64,000 nt of DNA from assembly GCF_005048205.1 (NCBI RefSeq), contig NZ_SUMF01000004.1:124001-188000 (forward strand), read 5' to 3'. Below are positions 8,936 through 21,675 of the stretch, piece after piece. The notes under the pieces are model-generated. The model did no database searches. It saw only the letters and a list, made by a program, of their open reading frames with translations, and was not told the DNA's origin. Position 1 is the first letter of the stretch, and each line of letters begins with the position of its first letter. The translations under genes and the position numbers were made by a program. Source of the DNA: Chitiniphilus eburneus. Its GTDB lineage: Bacteria; Pseudomonadota; Gammaproteobacteria; Burkholderiales; Chitinibacteraceae.

Positions 8936-10840
8936 TCAGGCTACGGGATGTTCGGCCTGCACACGTTCCAGGAACGCCTGCACCGTCATTTGTCCGAGGT
9001 CCTCGCCGCTACGGCTACGCACGGCCACCAGGCCCGCAGCTTTTTCCTTGTCGCCGACAATCAATTGGTACGGCAGGCGCTGCAAGCTATGTTCGCGGAT
9101 TTTATAGGTTATTTTCTCGTTTCTCAAGTCGGCATCGACCCGCAGGCCGCTCTGGCGCAACGTTTGCGCCACCTGCTCGGTGTATTCGCGCTGCGATTCC
9201 GAGATATTCATCACCACCGCCTGCACGGGCGCAAGCCATGTCGGGAAGGAACCGGCGAAGTTTTCGATCAGGATACCGAGGAAGCGCTCCATCGATCCGA
9301 CGATGGCGCGGTGCAGCATGACCGGGCGCTGGCGCGAGTTGTCCTCGGCCACGTACTCCGGGCCGAAGCGCTCCGGCAGTACGAAGTCGAGCTGCAAGGT
9401 ACCGCATTGCCATGAGCGGCCAATCGCATCCTTGATGTGATATTCGATCTTGGGGCCATAGAAGGCGCCCTCGCCCGGCAGCTCTTCCCATTCGACGCCA
9501 CAGGCGCGCAACGCTTCGCGCAAGCCGTGCTCGGCGCGATCCCAGCCCTCGTCGCTGCCGGCGCGCTTGTCCGGGCGCAGGGCCAGCTTGATGGCGATGC
9601 CTTCGAAGCCGAAGTCTTCATAGACGCTCATCGCCAGCGCGTGGAAGGTCCTGGCCTCGTCGATCAACTGGCTTTCCATGCAGAAGATGTGCGCATCGTC
9701 CTGCGTGAAGCCACGCACGCGCATCAGGCCATGCAGCGCGCCCGAGGGCTCGTTGCGGTGACAGGCGCCGAATTCGGCCAGGCGCAGCGGCAGATCGCGA
9801 TAGGAACGCAAGTCGCTGCTGAAAATCTGGATGTGTCCGGGACAGTTCATCGGCTTGACGGCGTAGGTGCGCTTTTCCGATTCGGTGATGAACATGTTTT
9901 CCTGGTAGTTCTCCCAGTGGCCCGATTTCTCCCACAGCGAGCGATCCATCATCATCGGCGTACGCACTTCCTGGTAGCCGGCCTTGGCCAGACGGCGGCG
10001 GATATACTGCTCCACCGATTGCCACAGGCTCCAGCCTTTGGGATGCCAGAACACCATGCCAGGCGCTTCGTCCTGCATGTGGAACAGGTCCAGCGCGCGG
10101 CCGATCTTGCGGTGGTCGCGCTTTTCCGCTTCTTCCAGACGATGCAGGTAGGCGTCTAGGTCTTCTTTCTTGACCCAGGCCGTACCATAGACGCGGGTCA
10201 GCATCTCGTTGCGGGAGTCGCCGCGCCAGTAGGCGCCGGCCACCTTCATCAGCTTGAACACCTTGAGCTTGCCAGTGGACGGCACGTGCGGACCACGGCA
10301 AAGGTCGGTGAACTCACCCTCGCGATACAGGCTGAGCACTTCGTTCTGCGGAATGCTCTCGATGATCTCCGCCTTGTAGGCTTCGCCAATCCCCTTGAAG
10401 TAGGCCACGGCTTCATCGCGCGACAACTCATAGCGCTCGACCGGAATGTCCTTTCTGGACAACTCGAGCATCTTTTTCTCGATGGCTTCCAGGTCTTCCG
10501 GCGTGAAGGGGCGCTCGTAGCTGAAGTCGTAGTAGAAGCCGTCCTCGATCACCGGGCCGATGGTGACCTGGGCACTAGGGAACAGCTCCTTCACCGCATA
10601 GGCCAGCAAGTGCGCCGTGGAGTGGCGGATGATGTCCAGTCCGTCAGCATCGCGCTCGGTCACGATGGCAAGCTGCACGTCGCGATCGATCAGGTAGCTG
10701 GTATCGACCAGCTTGCCATCCACCTTCCCGGCCAGCGCGGCGCGGGCCAGGCCAGCGCCGATGCTGGCGGCTACGCCCGCCACGGTCACGGGCGCGTCGA
10801 ATTGGCGTTGCGAACCATCGGGAAGCGTAATCACTGGCAT
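8936..10840 (-). CDS. thrS: Threonine--tRNA ligase
   Basis: A 634-residue class II synthetase, close to the E. coli length of 642. The N-terminal TGS domain starts [15 protein letters not shown]. The editing domain carries [12 protein letters not shown] and [10 protein letters not shown]. The catalytic core contains the zinc-site [12 protein letters not shown], and an anticodon-binding domain (about 530-634) ends it. The frame is open further upstream through tRNA-Val, but only ATG 10840 fits the family. It heads the thrS-infC-rpmI-rplT-pheST-ihfA unit. Confidence 0.97.
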   Translation of the reverse strand: MPVITLPDGSQRQFDAPVTVAGVAASIGAGLARAALAGKVDGKLVDTSYLIDRDVQLAIVTERDADGLDIIRHSTAHLLAYAVKELFPSAQVTIGPVIEDGFYYDFSYERPFTPEDLEAIEKKMLELSRKDIPVERYELSRDEAVAYFKGIGEAYKAEIIESIPQNEVLSLYREGEFTDLCRGPHVPSTGKLKVFKLMKVAGAYWRGDSRNEMLTRVYGTAWVKKEDLDAYLHRLEEAEKRDHRKIGRALDLFHMQDEAPGMVFWHPKGWSLWQSVEQYIRRRLAKAGYQEVRTPMMMDRSLWEKSGHWENYQENMFITESEKRTYAVKPMNCPGHIQIFSSDLRSYRDLPLRLAEFGACHRNEPSGALHGLMRVRGFTQDDAHIFCMESQLIDEARTFHALAMSVYEDFGFEGIAIKLALRPDKRAGSDEGWDRAEHGLREALRACGVEWEELPGEGAFYGPKIEYHIKDAIGRSWQCGTLQLDFVLPERFGPEYVAEDNSRQRPVMLHRAIVGSMERFLGILIENFAGSFPTWLAPVQAVVMNISESQREYTEQVAQTLRQSGLRVDADLRNEKITYKIREHSLQRLPYQLIVGDKEKAAGLVAVRSRSGEDLGQMTVQAFLERVQAEHPVA

Positions 10841-10885
10841 CGGGGCCACCTGTATCCAAGTTTTTGAGTTGTCGCCCCGCAGGGC

Positions 10886-10916
10886 AAAAAAAAAGTGCGG
10901 CCTGGGCCGCACTTTT
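10886..10916 (-). terminator. Intrinsic terminator between tRNA-Val and thrS
   Basis: An 8-bp stem (gtgcggcc/ggccgcac), extended by A-T pairs, is followed on the minus strand by nine T residues. It lies downstream of tRNA-Val and only 46 bp before the thrS ATG. It could end the tRNA transcript or attenuate read-through into thrS. Confidence 0.85.
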
Positions 10917-11012
10917 ATCGAATCGACTGGTTCTGACCAGCGCACGGCTACCCGGGTTATCTGTGGGTAGTCGTACGAGTTCGGAACATTGGTCTGATTC
11001 CCTGTATTCGTT

Positions 11013-11088
11013 GGTAGGCACGATTGGACTCGAACCAACGACCCCCACCATGTCAAGGTGGTGCTCTAACCAGCTGAGCTACGTGCCT
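11013..11088 (-). tRNA. tRNA-Val (anticodon GAC)
   Basis: A 76-base cloverleaf on the minus strand. The acceptor AGGCACG pairs with CGTGCCT, with encoded CCA at 11013-11015. The anticodon loop TTGACAT gives GAC. The T arm is GGTTCGAGTCC. It sits between the end of the nuo operon and thrS, pointing the same way. Confidence 0.95.
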
Positions 11089-11148
11089 GTCGAAGAGCGC
11101 GAATATTAGCCGCTCCGGCCCGCCTTGGCAAGCCTCGAAACAAAACTT

Positions 11149-11445
11149 TTACAACCCCGGCTTGCGCCAGAAGTAGCGCCAGACAAACCCCGGGAACGCC
11201 GCGACGATGAACAGGCACAGCGTGGTGACATAGAACGGCCATTTCTGGGCATGGATCGGCGACAGGCGCTGCTCCAGCACCAGCGCCAGCCCGCCCACCA
11301 GCAGGTACAGCGCCAGCATCTCCACCGCGCGCCACGCAAACGCCTTGCGCCCGGCCGGACGGATCGCGAACAGGATACGATCGCTCAGGAACGGCAGGTT
11401 GGCGGCCAGCGCCGCCAGCCCGTACAGCACGTACAACTCGGCCAT
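11149..11445 (-). CDS. DUF2818 family membrane protein
   Basis: A 98-residue protein with three predicted hydrophobic segments (about 3-20, 38-58, 70-88) ending in a basic FVWRYFWRKPGL tail. DUF2818 genes are found at the 3' end of betaproteobacterial nuo operons, and this one starts 2 bp after the nuoN stop. The function is not known; an assembly or accessory role for complex I is inferred from context only. Confidence 0.85.
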   Translation of the reverse strand: MAELYVLYGLAALAANLPFLSDRILFAIRPAGRKAFAWRAVEMLALYLLVGGLALVLEQRLSPIHAQKWPFYVTTLCLFIVAAFPGFVWRYFWRKPGL

Positions 11446-11446
11446 G

Positions 11447-12901
11447 TCAGAGCGGCAGCGAGAACACGACGGCGTCGGTCAGCAGCGACAGCAGCCCGTT
11501 GGGGTAGAGGCCGATGAAGAGCAACGCCAGGCAGTTCAGCGACAGCACCACGCGGCTGAACAGCGAACCCGACAACGCACCGCTGGATTCTGGCTCGTCG
11601 AAGTACATCAGCTTGACCACGCGCAGGTAGTAGAAGGCGCCGACCAGCGACATCGCGACCGCGAATACCGCCAGCCACACCATGCCCAGGTTGATCACGG
11701 CCTTGAGCACCGCCAGCTTGGCAAAGAAGCCCACGAACACCGGCACGCCGGCCATCGAGAACATCACCATCAGCAGCATGCCGGCAAACCATGGATGGTT
11801 GCGAGCCAGCCCCTTGTAGTCGTCCAGCCGATCGGCCTCGAAACCCTGGCGCGCCAGCAGCATCACCACGCCGAAACCGGCGGCGGCGGTCAGCATGTAG
11901 GTCACGGCGTAGAAGAACGCCGCGGCATAGCCGACCGCGCTGCCGACCAGAATGCCCAGCAGCAGGAAACCCATGTGCGAGATGGTCGAGTAGGCGAACA
12001 TCCGCTTGATGTTGGTCTGGGCGATGGCGGTCAGGTTACCGATGGCCAGCGACAGCACGGCCAGTACCACCAGCATCTGGCGCCATTCCGGCGTGAAGCC
12101 TTCCAGCGCCTGCGCCAGCAGGCGGATGGTGAAGGCAAACGCGGCCAGCTTGGGCGCGGAACCGATCAGTTGTGTGATCGGCGTCGGCGCGCCCTGGTAG
12201 ACGTCCGGCACCCACATGTGGAACGGCACGGCACCCAGCTTGAAGCCGATACCGGTCACGATGAACACCAGCCCGAACACGGCCAGCAGCTTGTTGCCCT
12301 CGTGGTCGATCAGCAGCTTCTGGCTGATCTCGAACACGTTCAGGCTACCCGTGGCGCCGTAGACCATCGACATGCCGTACAGCAGCATGCCCGACGCCAG
12401 CGCGCCCAGCACGAAGTACTTCATGGCGGCTTCGGTCGACTCCACCGAATCGCGGCGCAACGCAACCAGCGCGTACAGCGACAGCGACAGCAATTCCAGG
12501 CCGATGTACAGCGTGAGCATGTTGATCGCCGAGGCCATCACCATCATGCCCAGCAGCGAGAACAGTGCCAGCGAATACAGTTCGCCCTTGAAGATGCCGC
12601 GATCGATCGCGTAGCTGCGGCCATAGATCAGCACCAGCGCCACCCCGATCACCATCCCCACCTTGGCCAGCGTGGCCAGCGGGTCGGCGATGAACATGTG
12701 GCTGAAGCCAAACTGCTGGGCCGGAGAATAGCCGTACACCAGCAGCACGCCGGTAACGACGAGCGCGATGAGCGCCAGTGCGTGCGTGATGCCGCGTTTG
12801 GCGTCGCTGACGAACAGATCGAGCAACAGGATGACGCAGGTGGCACAGAACAGGAAAATTTCCGGTGCCGCCACCCAGGCGTTGAGACTGGTCCAGGTCA
12901 T
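11447..12901 (-). CDS. nuoN: NADH-quinone oxidoreductase subunit N
   Basis: A 484-residue antiporter-like membrane subunit of complex I with about 14 transmembrane segments. The proton_antipo_M core includes FMHW-like PFHMWVPDVYQGAPTPIT and TNIKRMFAYSTISHMGFLL, and the conserved Lys residues within the membrane are visible. It forms one of the three proton channels with NuoL and NuoM. The length is typical. It follows nuoM by 29 bp. Confidence 0.97.
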   Translation of the reverse strand: MTWTSLNAWVAAPEIFLFCATCVILLLDLFVSDAKRGITHALALIALVVTGVLLVYGYSPAQQFGFSHMFIADPLATLAKVGMVIGVALVLIYGRSYAIDRGIFKGELYSLALFSLLGMMVMASAINMLTLYIGLELLSLSLYALVALRRDSVESTEAAMKYFVLGALASGMLLYGMSMVYGATGSLNVFEISQKLLIDHEGNKLLAVFGLVFIVTGIGFKLGAVPFHMWVPDVYQGAPTPITQLIGSAPKLAAFAFTIRLLAQALEGFTPEWRQMLVVLAVLSLAIGNLTAIAQTNIKRMFAYSTISHMGFLLLGILVGSAVGYAAAFFYAVTYMLTAAAGFGVVMLLARQGFEADRLDDYKGLARNHPWFAGMLLMVMFSMAGVPVFVGFFAKLAVLKAVINLGMVWLAVFAVAMSLVGAFYYLRVVKLMYFDEPESSGALSGSLFSRVVLSLNCLALLFIGLYPNGLLSLLTDAVVFSLPL

Positions 12902-12930
12902 GCTTTCAACCCTTTGATTCTTTCAATGCG

Positions 12931-14433
12931 TTATTGGGGCAGCTTGGTCTGCGATACATGCCAGATCAGGTCGTTGACCGAGAAGTGCATCAGGTCGGTG
13001 AATGGCTTCGGATACAGGCCCATGCCCAGCACGGCGACCGCCAGGATGACCAGCACCAGGAACTCCCGCTTGTTCACGTCCAGCAGTTCGGCCACGTGGT
13101 GATTGGCCACTTCGCCGAAGATCACCCGCTTGTACATCCACAACGTGTACGCGGCGCCGAAGATCAGCGTGGTCGCGGCCAGCACGGCGTACCAGAAGTT
13201 CACCTGCACAGCGCCCAGCACCACGAAGAACTCGCCGACGAAGCCACTGGTACCCGGCAGGCCCGCATTGGCCATGGCGAACAGCATGAAGAAGCTGGCG
13301 AAGATCGGCATCTTGTTGGCCACGCCGCCGTAGTCGGCGATCTTGCGGCTGTGCACGCGGTCGTACATCACGCCGATGCAGAAGAACATGGCGGCCGAAA
13401 CGAAGCCGTGCGAGATCATCTGCACGATGGCGCCTTCCACCGCGAACGAATTCAGATCGGTACCGCGCGCGAACATGAAGAAGCCCAGGGTGACGAAGCC
13501 CATGTGCGAGATCGACGAATACGCGACCAATTTCTTCATGTCGGTCTGTACCAGCGCGACAAAGCCGATGTAGACCACGGCGATCAGCGACAACACCACG
13601 AACACCCAGGCGTATTCACGCGAGGCATCCGGTGCGATCGGCAACGCGAACCGCAGGAAACCATACGCACCCAGCTTCAGCGTGATCGCTGCCAGCACCA
13701 TCGAACCGCCGGTGGGCGCCTCGACGTGCGCATCGGGCAGCCAGGTATGTACCGGCCACATCGGCACCTTGACCGCGAAAGCGAAGAAAAACGCCACCAG
13801 CACCAGCGCTTGGGCAGTCATGCCCAGCGGCAGGCGATGGAAATCCTGAATCTCGAAGCTGCCACCCGCCTGGTAGTACAGGTAGATGAAGGCAACCAGG
13901 GTCAGCAGCGAACCCAGGAAGGTGTACAGGAAGAACTTGATCGATGCGTAGACGCGACGCGGCCCCCCCCAGATACCGATCACCAGGTACATCGGGATCA
14001 GCATGGCTTCGAAGAACACGTAGAACAGGATCGCATCCAGCGCGGCGAAGGCGCCGTTGATCAGGCCCGACATGATCAGGAAGGCGGCCATGTACTGGCC
14101 GACGCGACGCTCGATCACCTGCCAGCCGGCCAGCACCACCATCAGCGTGGTAAAGGCATTGAGGATGACGAACCACACCGACAGGCCATCGACACCCAGG
14201 TGGTAATTGATGTTGAAGCTGGAAACCCAGGGGCGCAGTTCCTCGAACTGCATTCCTGCGCTGGCCACGTCGAACCCTGTATACAGCGGAATGGTCACCA
14301 GGAAGCCCAGCAAGGCCCCCGCCAGCGCCAGCCAGCGCTGGAGCCCGGCGTTCTTGTCGCCGCCGGTGGCGAGCACGATCAGGCCGGCCACAATCGGCAC
14401 CCAGATCGCGCAGCTCAGAAGTTGTCCCGTCAT
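12931..14433 (-). CDS. nuoM: NADH-quinone oxidoreductase subunit M
   Basis: A 500-residue antiporter-like subunit with about 14 membrane helices. Motifs include VDGLSVWFVILNAF, FYVFFEAMLIPMYLVIGIWG with the key membrane Glu, PVHTWLPDAHVEAPT and DMKKLVAYSSISHMGFV. It translocates protons in the distal membrane arm. It lies 34 bp after nuoL. Confidence 0.97.
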   Translation of the reverse strand: MTGQLLSCAIWVPIVAGLIVLATGGDKNAGLQRWLALAGALLGFLVTIPLYTGFDVASAGMQFEELRPWVSSFNINYHLGVDGLSVWFVILNAFTTLMVVLAGWQVIERRVGQYMAAFLIMSGLINGAFAALDAILFYVFFEAMLIPMYLVIGIWGGPRRVYASIKFFLYTFLGSLLTLVAFIYLYYQAGGSFEIQDFHRLPLGMTAQALVLVAFFFAFAVKVPMWPVHTWLPDAHVEAPTGGSMVLAAITLKLGAYGFLRFALPIAPDASREYAWVFVVLSLIAVVYIGFVALVQTDMKKLVAYSSISHMGFVTLGFFMFARGTDLNSFAVEGAIVQMISHGFVSAAMFFCIGVMYDRVHSRKIADYGGVANKMPIFASFFMLFAMANAGLPGTSGFVGEFFVVLGAVQVNFWYAVLAATTLIFGAAYTLWMYKRVIFGEVANHHVAELLDVNKREFLVLVILAVAVLGMGLYPKPFTDLMHFSVNDLIWHVSQTKLPQ

Positions 14434-14467
14434 AATCTACCTGCTTGTTATCGATTCAATGCCGCGA

Positions 14468-16552
<2,085 letters not shown>

Positions 16553-16576
16553 TGCGTGTACCCGTAGATTTTCCGG

Positions 16577-16882
16577 TTAACCCTTGAGGTGATCGAGGTC
16601 TTTGACGTTGATCGAGCGCAGGTTACGGAACAGCACGACCAGAATCGCCAGGCCAATGGCGGATTCAGCAGCCGCCACGGTCAGGATGAAGAAGACGAAG
16701 ATCTGGCCCGCGGTATCCCCGAGGAACTGCGAAAAGGCGATGAAGTTCATGTTGACCGCGAGCAGCATCAGCTCGATCGCCATCAGCAGGACGATCAGGT
16801 TCTTGCGGTTCATGAAGATGCCGAATACGGAGATCGCAAACAGGATCGCCGCCAGCACCAGGTAGTGATTGAGTGTCAGCAC
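16577..16882 (-). CDS. nuoK: NADH-quinone oxidoreductase subunit K
   Basis: A 101-residue membrane subunit with three helices, corresponding to mitochondrial ND4L. It has the conserved in-membrane glutamates in [19 protein letters not shown] and in the [13 protein letters not shown] segment. Length and position between nuoJ and nuoL are standard. Confidence 0.97.
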   Translation of the reverse strand: MLTLNHYLVLAAILFAISVFGIFMNRKNLIVLLMAIELMLLAVNMNFIAFSQFLGDTAGQIFVFFILTVAAAESAIGLAILVVLFRNLRSINVKDLDHLKG

Positions 16883-16895
16883 GGTATCTTCTCTC

Positions 16896-17531
16896 TCAGC
16901 TCTGCGACTCGCCGTCCGCCTTCGGTTGCTCGAAGGTGGGCTTGGCTTCGGTCGACATCTTGACCATGCGGACGCGGTCGTCGCGCTTCACCTTGATCTG
17001 GTCGGCCGGGTTCAGGTACTTGCTGTTCTTGCGCTTGCGCAGCGTCAGTGCGATCGCGGCCACCATGCCCACCAGCAGCAAGGCCGCGGCGAGTTGGAAC
17101 GGCAGGAAGTACGTGGTGTAGATCTCGCGGCCCAGTTCATGGACATTGCTGTAGCCCGGGGGCGGTTCGACCAGTTGCGCGCCGGGAATCTGCGCGGCCG
17201 GGTGCAGCAGGATCGCCACCATCTCGGCCGCCATGATCGCAGCCACCAGGGCGGCCAGCGGCACGAACTTCCAGAATCCCTTGCGCAGTTCTTCGAAATT
17301 GATGTCCAGCATCATCACGACGAACAGGAACAGCACCATCACCGCGCCGACATAGACCACCACCAGCGACACGGCGAGGAACTCGGCCTTCATCAACATC
17401 CACAGCATGGCGGCGGTGAAGAACGACAGCACCAGGTAGAGCGCGGCGTGCACCGGGTTCTTGGCCGTGATGACCAGCAACCCCGCAAGCAGCAACACCG
17501 TGGCAAAGACATAAAAAAGCACTTCGGTCAT
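16896..17531 (-). CDS. nuoJ: NADH-quinone oxidoreductase subunit J
   Basis: A 211-residue membrane subunit (ND6 type) with five helices. The conserved [18 protein letters not shown] helix with its pi-bulge region is present. The C-terminal tail (about 165-211) is charged and longer than in many homologues. It is separated from nuoI by an unusual 219-bp gap with a repeat. Confidence 0.96.
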   Translation of the reverse strand: MTEVLFYVFATVLLLAGLLVITAKNPVHAALYLVLSFFTAAMLWMLMKAEFLAVSLVVVYVGAVMVLFLFVVMMLDINFEELRKGFWKFVPLAALVAAIMAAEMVAILLHPAAQIPGAQLVEPPPGYSNVHELGREIYTTYFLPFQLAAALLLVGMVAAIALTLRKRKNSKYLNPADQIKVKRDDRVRMVKMSTEAKPTFEQPKADGESQS

Positions 17532-17594
17532 GACTTTATCCGTTGGCGATTAAACAACGTCGTTGATCGATCAGCACGCATCAAACAGCCCTCC

Positions 17595-17658
17595 GAGCAA
17601 AGCGAGGCTCCCTCACGGCGGCGAGGGCGGGGAAAGCGGAATCGATCAGGGAGCGCCG
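17595..17658. repeat. Dispersed intergenic repeat, copy 1 (nuoJ-nuoI gap)
   Basis: About 64 bp that aligns at roughly 80 percent by eye with 37905-37969. Shared landmarks are gcaaa..cgagg, ggcggcgagggcg and atcgatca..gggagc. The centre is palindromic (ccctcacggcggcgaggg, one mismatch). It accounts for part of the 219-bp non-coding gap at 17532-17750 inside the nuo operon; I see no gene in that gap. Confidence 0.6.
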
Positions 17659-17750
17659 TTTCCGGCACCCAGCAATTGTCTGCACCCGGCTTGGCCGGGG
17701 GCTCGACGTCGGGAGGTTGGCAGCGATAGGTCGCGGATTCATGGCTGGCT

Positions 17751-18239
17751 CTAGCGATACTGGGCATCCGCGGCCTTGCGCGCCGCGATCTCGGCCTCGT
17801 ACTTGTCCCCCACCGCCAACAGCATCGGCTTGGTGTAGTACAGGTCGCCACGCTTCTCGCCGTGGTATTCGAGGATGTGGGTCTCGACGATGGCATCGAC
17901 GGGACAGGCTTCCTCGCAGAAGCCGCAGAAGATGCACTTGGTCAGGTCGATGTCGTAGCGCGTGGTACGGCGGGTGCCGTCGTCGCGCTGGTCCGACTCG
18001 ATCGTGATCGCCATCGCCGGGCAGACCGCCTCGCACAGCTTGCACGCGATGCAGCGCTCTTCGCCGTTGGCGTAGCGACGCTGGGCGTGCAGGCCGCGAA
18101 AACGCGGGCTGAGCGGGGTCTTTTCCTCCGGAAACTGCACGGTGATCTTGCGCTGGAAGAAATGGCGCCCGGTGAGCATCAGGCCCTTCACCAGCTCGAC
18201 GAGCAGGAAGGTCTTGAAGAAATGATTGATTCGTTCCAT
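17751..18239 (-). CDS. nuoI: NADH-quinone oxidoreductase subunit I
   Basis: A 162-residue ferredoxin-like subunit carrying two [4Fe-4S] clusters (N6a and N6b). C63, C66, C69 and C73 are in [13 protein letters not shown]102, C105, C108 and C112 are in [12 protein letters not shown]. It passes electrons from NuoG to NuoB. Start ATG 18239 fits the family N-terminus [11 protein letters not shown]; the upstream extension to 18305 is not conserved. It lies 11 bp after nuoH. Confidence 0.97.
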   Translation of the reverse strand: MERINHFFKTFLLVELVKGLMLTGRHFFQRKITVQFPEEKTPLSPRFRGLHAQRRYANGEERCIACKLCEAVCPAMAITIESDQRDDGTRRTTRYDIDLTKCIFCGFCEEACPVDAIVETHILEYHGEKRGDLYYTKPMLLAVGDKYEAEIAARKAADAQYR

Positions 18240-18250
18240 GTCCCGGTTCC

Positions 18251-19297
18251 TTACTTCCAGAGCGAGAGCGGGGTTTGCATCCACGCGCCGATAAACACGA
18301 TCCACACCAGGGTGACGGGGATGAAGATCTTCCAGCCCAGGCGCATCAGCTGGTCATAGCGATAGCGCGGGAACGTGGCACGGAACCACAGGAAGCAGAA
18401 CAGCAGGAAGCCGACCTTGAGCACCCACCAGATGAAGCTCGGCGCACCGATGAAGGCCCAGCTCGACGGGAACGGCGACAACCAGCCGCCCAGGAACAGC
18501 GTGGAAGCCAGCGCCGACACCAGGATCATGTTGGCGTATTCGGCCAGGAAGAACAGCGCGAAGCTCATGCCCGAATATTCGATCATGTGGCCGGCGACGA
18601 TTTCCGATTCGCCTTCGGTCACGTCGAACGGTGCGCGGTTGGTTTCGGCGACACCAGCGATGAAATACACCACGAACAGCGGCAGTAGCGGGATCAGGTT
18701 CCACGACAGGATCGAACCGCCACCGATGCCATGTCCCTGCTGGTTCACGATGTCCGACAGGTTGAGCGAGCCGGTCACCATGATCACGCCAATCAGCGCG
18801 AAGCCCATCGCCAGTTCGTAGGAGATCACCTGCGCGGCGGCACGCATGGCGCCAAGGAATGCATACTTGGAGTTGGATGCCCAGCCGGCCAGGATCACGC
18901 CGTACACGCCCATCGAGGTGATGGCCATCACGTACAGCAGGCCGACGTTGACGTCCGCCAGCACGAAGCCGGGGTAGAACGGCACCACCGCCCAGGCCGC
19001 CAGCGCGGGCACCAGCACCCATACTGGCGCCAGGAAGAACAGGCCGCTGCTGGCCGCGCTCGGGGAGATGATCTCCTTGAGCAGCAGCTTCACGCCGTCG
19101 GCCACCGGTTGCAGCAGACCGAACGGGCCGACGCGGTTCGGGCCGATCCGGATCTGCATGAAGCCGATCACCTTGCGTTCGGCCAGCGTGAGGTAGGCAA
19201 CGGCGCCCATCAGCGGCGCGACGATGCAGACAATCTTCAGCAGCGTCCAGACCACGTAACCCAGCTCAGCGCCGAGATAGCTTTGCAACAGTTCCAT
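18251..19297 (-). CDS. nuoH: NADH-quinone oxidoreductase subunit H
   Basis: A 348-residue ND1-type membrane subunit with eight helices that forms the quinone chamber with NuoB and NuoD. Conserved segments are [20 protein letters not shown] near the N-terminus and [20 protein letters not shown] in the acidic cytoplasmic loop. The length is standard. Confidence 0.97.
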   Translation of the reverse strand: MELLQSYLGAELGYVVWTLLKIVCIVAPLMGAVAYLTLAERKVIGFMQIRIGPNRVGPFGLLQPVADGVKLLLKEIISPSAASSGLFFLAPVWVLVPALAAWAVVPFYPGFVLADVNVGLLYVMAITSMGVYGVILAGWASNSKYAFLGAMRAAAQVISYELAMGFALIGVIMVTGSLNLSDIVNQQGHGIGGGSILSWNLIPLLPLFVVYFIAGVAETNRAPFDVTEGESEIVAGHMIEYSGMSFALFFLAEYANMILVSALASTLFLGGWLSPFPSSWAFIGAPSFIWWVLKVGFLLFCFLWFRATFPRYRYDQLMRLGWKIFIPVTLVWIVFIGAWMQTPLSLWK

Positions 19298-19310
19298 CTT
19301 GGTCTCGTCC

Positions 19311-21617
19311 TTATGCCTGGGTCACTTCGACGGGGCCGACAAAGGCACCCAGCGCACGGGTCAGCGGGTGGTTGGCGGGAACGCGCACCACGTCGTCGGC
19401 GAGGCCGGCATCCAACGCGACCACCAACTGCGCATCGCCCTGCCCTTGCCGGATCACCGCCTTGCCGCCGATGGTCAGGCCCAGCCTGGCCAGCGTTACA
19501 CCGTTGGCTTTCAGTTCGGCGGCGGCGCCGTCGACGGTGGCCTGCAAGGCCGGTGCGCGCCGGGTCAGCATGTCGGCCTGGTAGATCGGCACTTCGCCCA
19601 GGCGCACCACACCGGTGGCGGCCTGCGGCTTGATGGTGAGCGGCGTGACCAGCGCGTTCGACAGGCGGGCGGCCACATCGCCGTTCAGGGCGATATCGCG
19701 CACTTGCTCGGAGCTGTCGAAATTGAACTGCGCGAGGCCCAGCAGGTTGCCCAGCACGCGGAACACCTTCCAGGCAGGGCGGGTTTCGCCCAGCGGACGC
19801 ACCACGCCATTGAAGCTCTGCGCCTTGCCTTCCATGTTGACGAAGGTGCCGGAGGTTTCGGAGAACGGCGACACCGGCAGGATCACGTCGGCGTGTTCCA
19901 GTGCGCAGCTACCGAACGACGACAGTGCCACAACCATTGCGGCGCCCTGTACGGCGCGCAGTGCCTGGAGGCTGTCCGCGACATCGAATTCCACTTCGGT
20001 GTTCAGCAGCACGTAGGCCTTTTTCGGTTCGGCAAACACATTGCCGGCACCGGTGGCACCGACCAGTTGCGCGCCGACCGAGTTGGCGGCCGTGCCCAGC
20101 ACCCCCAGCGTGGCGCCGGTCAGCTCGGCCAGCGCGGCGGCGGCGGCGTGCAGTTCGGCGTAACGCGGGTTCTGCTGCGCGATGTTGCCCAGCACGATGG
20201 CGGTCTTTTCCTTGCCGTCGAACGAGGCGGCGATGGCACGTGCCGCGTCAGTCACTTCGACGCCGGCGAGATCGATCTGCGATACGGCTGCGATGTTTTT
20301 CGCTTCGGCCACGGCCTTGATCAGCGACAGCACGCCTTCGACCATCCGGTCGGGGCGGACCACAATCTGACCGGCCAGCGTGGTCAGCAGGTCGTCGGCG
20401 TGCGGGTTCAGCGCCGACAGCTTCATACCCTTCTTCACGGCCTGGCGCAGGCGTTGCGCCAGCAGCGGTTGTTCCTTGCGCAGCGTGGAACCGATCACCA
20501 GGACGGCGTCGGACGCGGCCAGATCGGCAATCGACTGGCCCAGCCAGGTGGCGCCGACAGTCTTCAGACCATGGTCGGCGGCACGCAGACGGGTTTCGAC
20601 GTTCTGGCTGCCCAGGCCGGCAAAGAGTTGCTTGAGCAGGTACAGCTCTTCGAGCGTGGCATGCTCGGTGGCAACGCCGGCGATGCTGTTGGCGCCGTGG
20701 GCATCGACGATGTCCTTCAGGCCATTGGCAACGTATTCGAGCGCGGTCTGCCAGTCGGCTTCCTGCCACACGCCACCCTGCTTGATCAGCGGCCGGGTCA
20801 GGCGTTCCTCACTGTTGAGCGCTTCGTAGCTGAAGCGATCGCGGTCGGCGAGCCAGCATTCGTTGATGGCTTCGTTTTCCAGCGGCAACACGCGCTTGAC
20901 GCGATGATCCTTGACCTGGACCACCAGGTTGGCGCCAAGACCATCGTGCGGGCTGACGCTCTTGCGACGCGACAACTCCCAGGTGCGGGCGCTGTAGCGG
21001 AACGGCTTGCTGGTCAGCGCGCCCACCGGGCACAGGTCGATGACGTTGCCGGAGATTTCCGAGCTCACCGTCTTGCCGATGAAGCTCATCACCTCGGTGT
21101 GCTCACCGCGGCCGGGCATGCCCAGCTCCTGGAAACCGGCGATTTCCTCGGTGAAACGCACGCAGCGGCTGCAATGGATGCAGCGGGTCATGTCGGTGGA
21201 GATCAGCGGGCCCAGGTTCTTGTTGGGCACCACGCGCTTTTCTTCTTCATAGCGCGACGCGGATTGGCCATAGCCCACGGCCAGATCCTGCAACTGGCAT
21301 TCGCCACCCTGGTCACAGATCGGGCAATCCAGCGGATGGTTGATCAGCAGGAACTCCATCACGCCCTTCTGGGCCTTCACGGCCATGTCGGAGTGCGTGT
21401 AGACCTTCATGCCGTCGGTCACCGGCGTGGCACAGGCAGGCAACGGCTTGGGCGCCTTTTCCACCTGGACCAGGCACATGCGGCAGTTGGCCGCGATGGA
21501 CAGCTTCTTGTGATAGCAGAAGTGCGGGATGTGCACGCCGACGGAATTCGCCGCGTCCATCACCGTGCTGCCACCCGGCACTGTCAGTTTCTTACCGTCG
21601 ATTTCGATTTCGAGCAT
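19311..21617 (-). CDS. nuoG: NADH-quinone oxidoreductase subunit G
   Basis: A 768-residue large peripheral subunit. The N-terminal ferredoxin domain binds a [2Fe-2S] cluster ([18 protein letters not shown], about 34-51). His/Cys ligands around [14 protein letters not shown] (about 98-112) and [10 protein letters not shown] (about 147-156) bind [4Fe-4S] clusters. A molybdopterin oxidoreductase-like domain fills the rest but no longer binds the cofactor in this family. It relays electrons from NuoF to NuoI. Confidence 0.96.
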   Translation of the reverse strand: MLEIEIDGKKLTVPGGSTVMDAANSVGVHIPHFCYHKKLSIAANCRMCLVQVEKAPKPLPACATPVTDGMKVYTHSDMAVKAQKGVMEFLLINHPLDCPICDQGGECQLQDLAVGYGQSASRYEEEKRVVPNKNLGPLISTDMTRCIHCSRCVRFTEEIAGFQELGMPGRGEHTEVMSFIGKTVSSEISGNVIDLCPVGALTSKPFRYSARTWELSRRKSVSPHDGLGANLVVQVKDHRVKRVLPLENEAINECWLADRDRFSYEALNSEERLTRPLIKQGGVWQEADWQTALEYVANGLKDIVDAHGANSIAGVATEHATLEELYLLKQLFAGLGSQNVETRLRAADHGLKTVGATWLGQSIADLAASDAVLVIGSTLRKEQPLLAQRLRQAVKKGMKLSALNPHADDLLTTLAGQIVVRPDRMVEGVLSLIKAVAEAKNIAAVSQIDLAGVEVTDAARAIAASFDGKEKTAIVLGNIAQQNPRYAELHAAAAALAELTGATLGVLGTAANSVGAQLVGATGAGNVFAEPKKAYVLLNTEVEFDVADSLQALRAVQGAAMVVALSSFGSCALEHADVILPVSPFSETSGTFVNMEGKAQSFNGVVRPLGETRPAWKVFRVLGNLLGLAQFNFDSSEQVRDIALNGDVAARLSNALVTPLTIKPQAATGVVRLGEVPIYQADMLTRRAPALQATVDGAAAELKANGVTLARLGLTIGGKAVIRQGQGDAQLVVALDAGLADDVVRVPANHPLTRALGAFVGPVEVTQA

Positions 21618-21675
21618 ATCGATTCGATCCCAATATCCAATTCTTCGACGAACCCAGGAACCACCCGCTCACGGC

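Noticed and set aside
10841-11056. N-terminal extension of the thrS frame through tRNA-Val
   Set aside because: It would translate a tRNA gene and a terminator; the TGS domain begins at ATG 10840.
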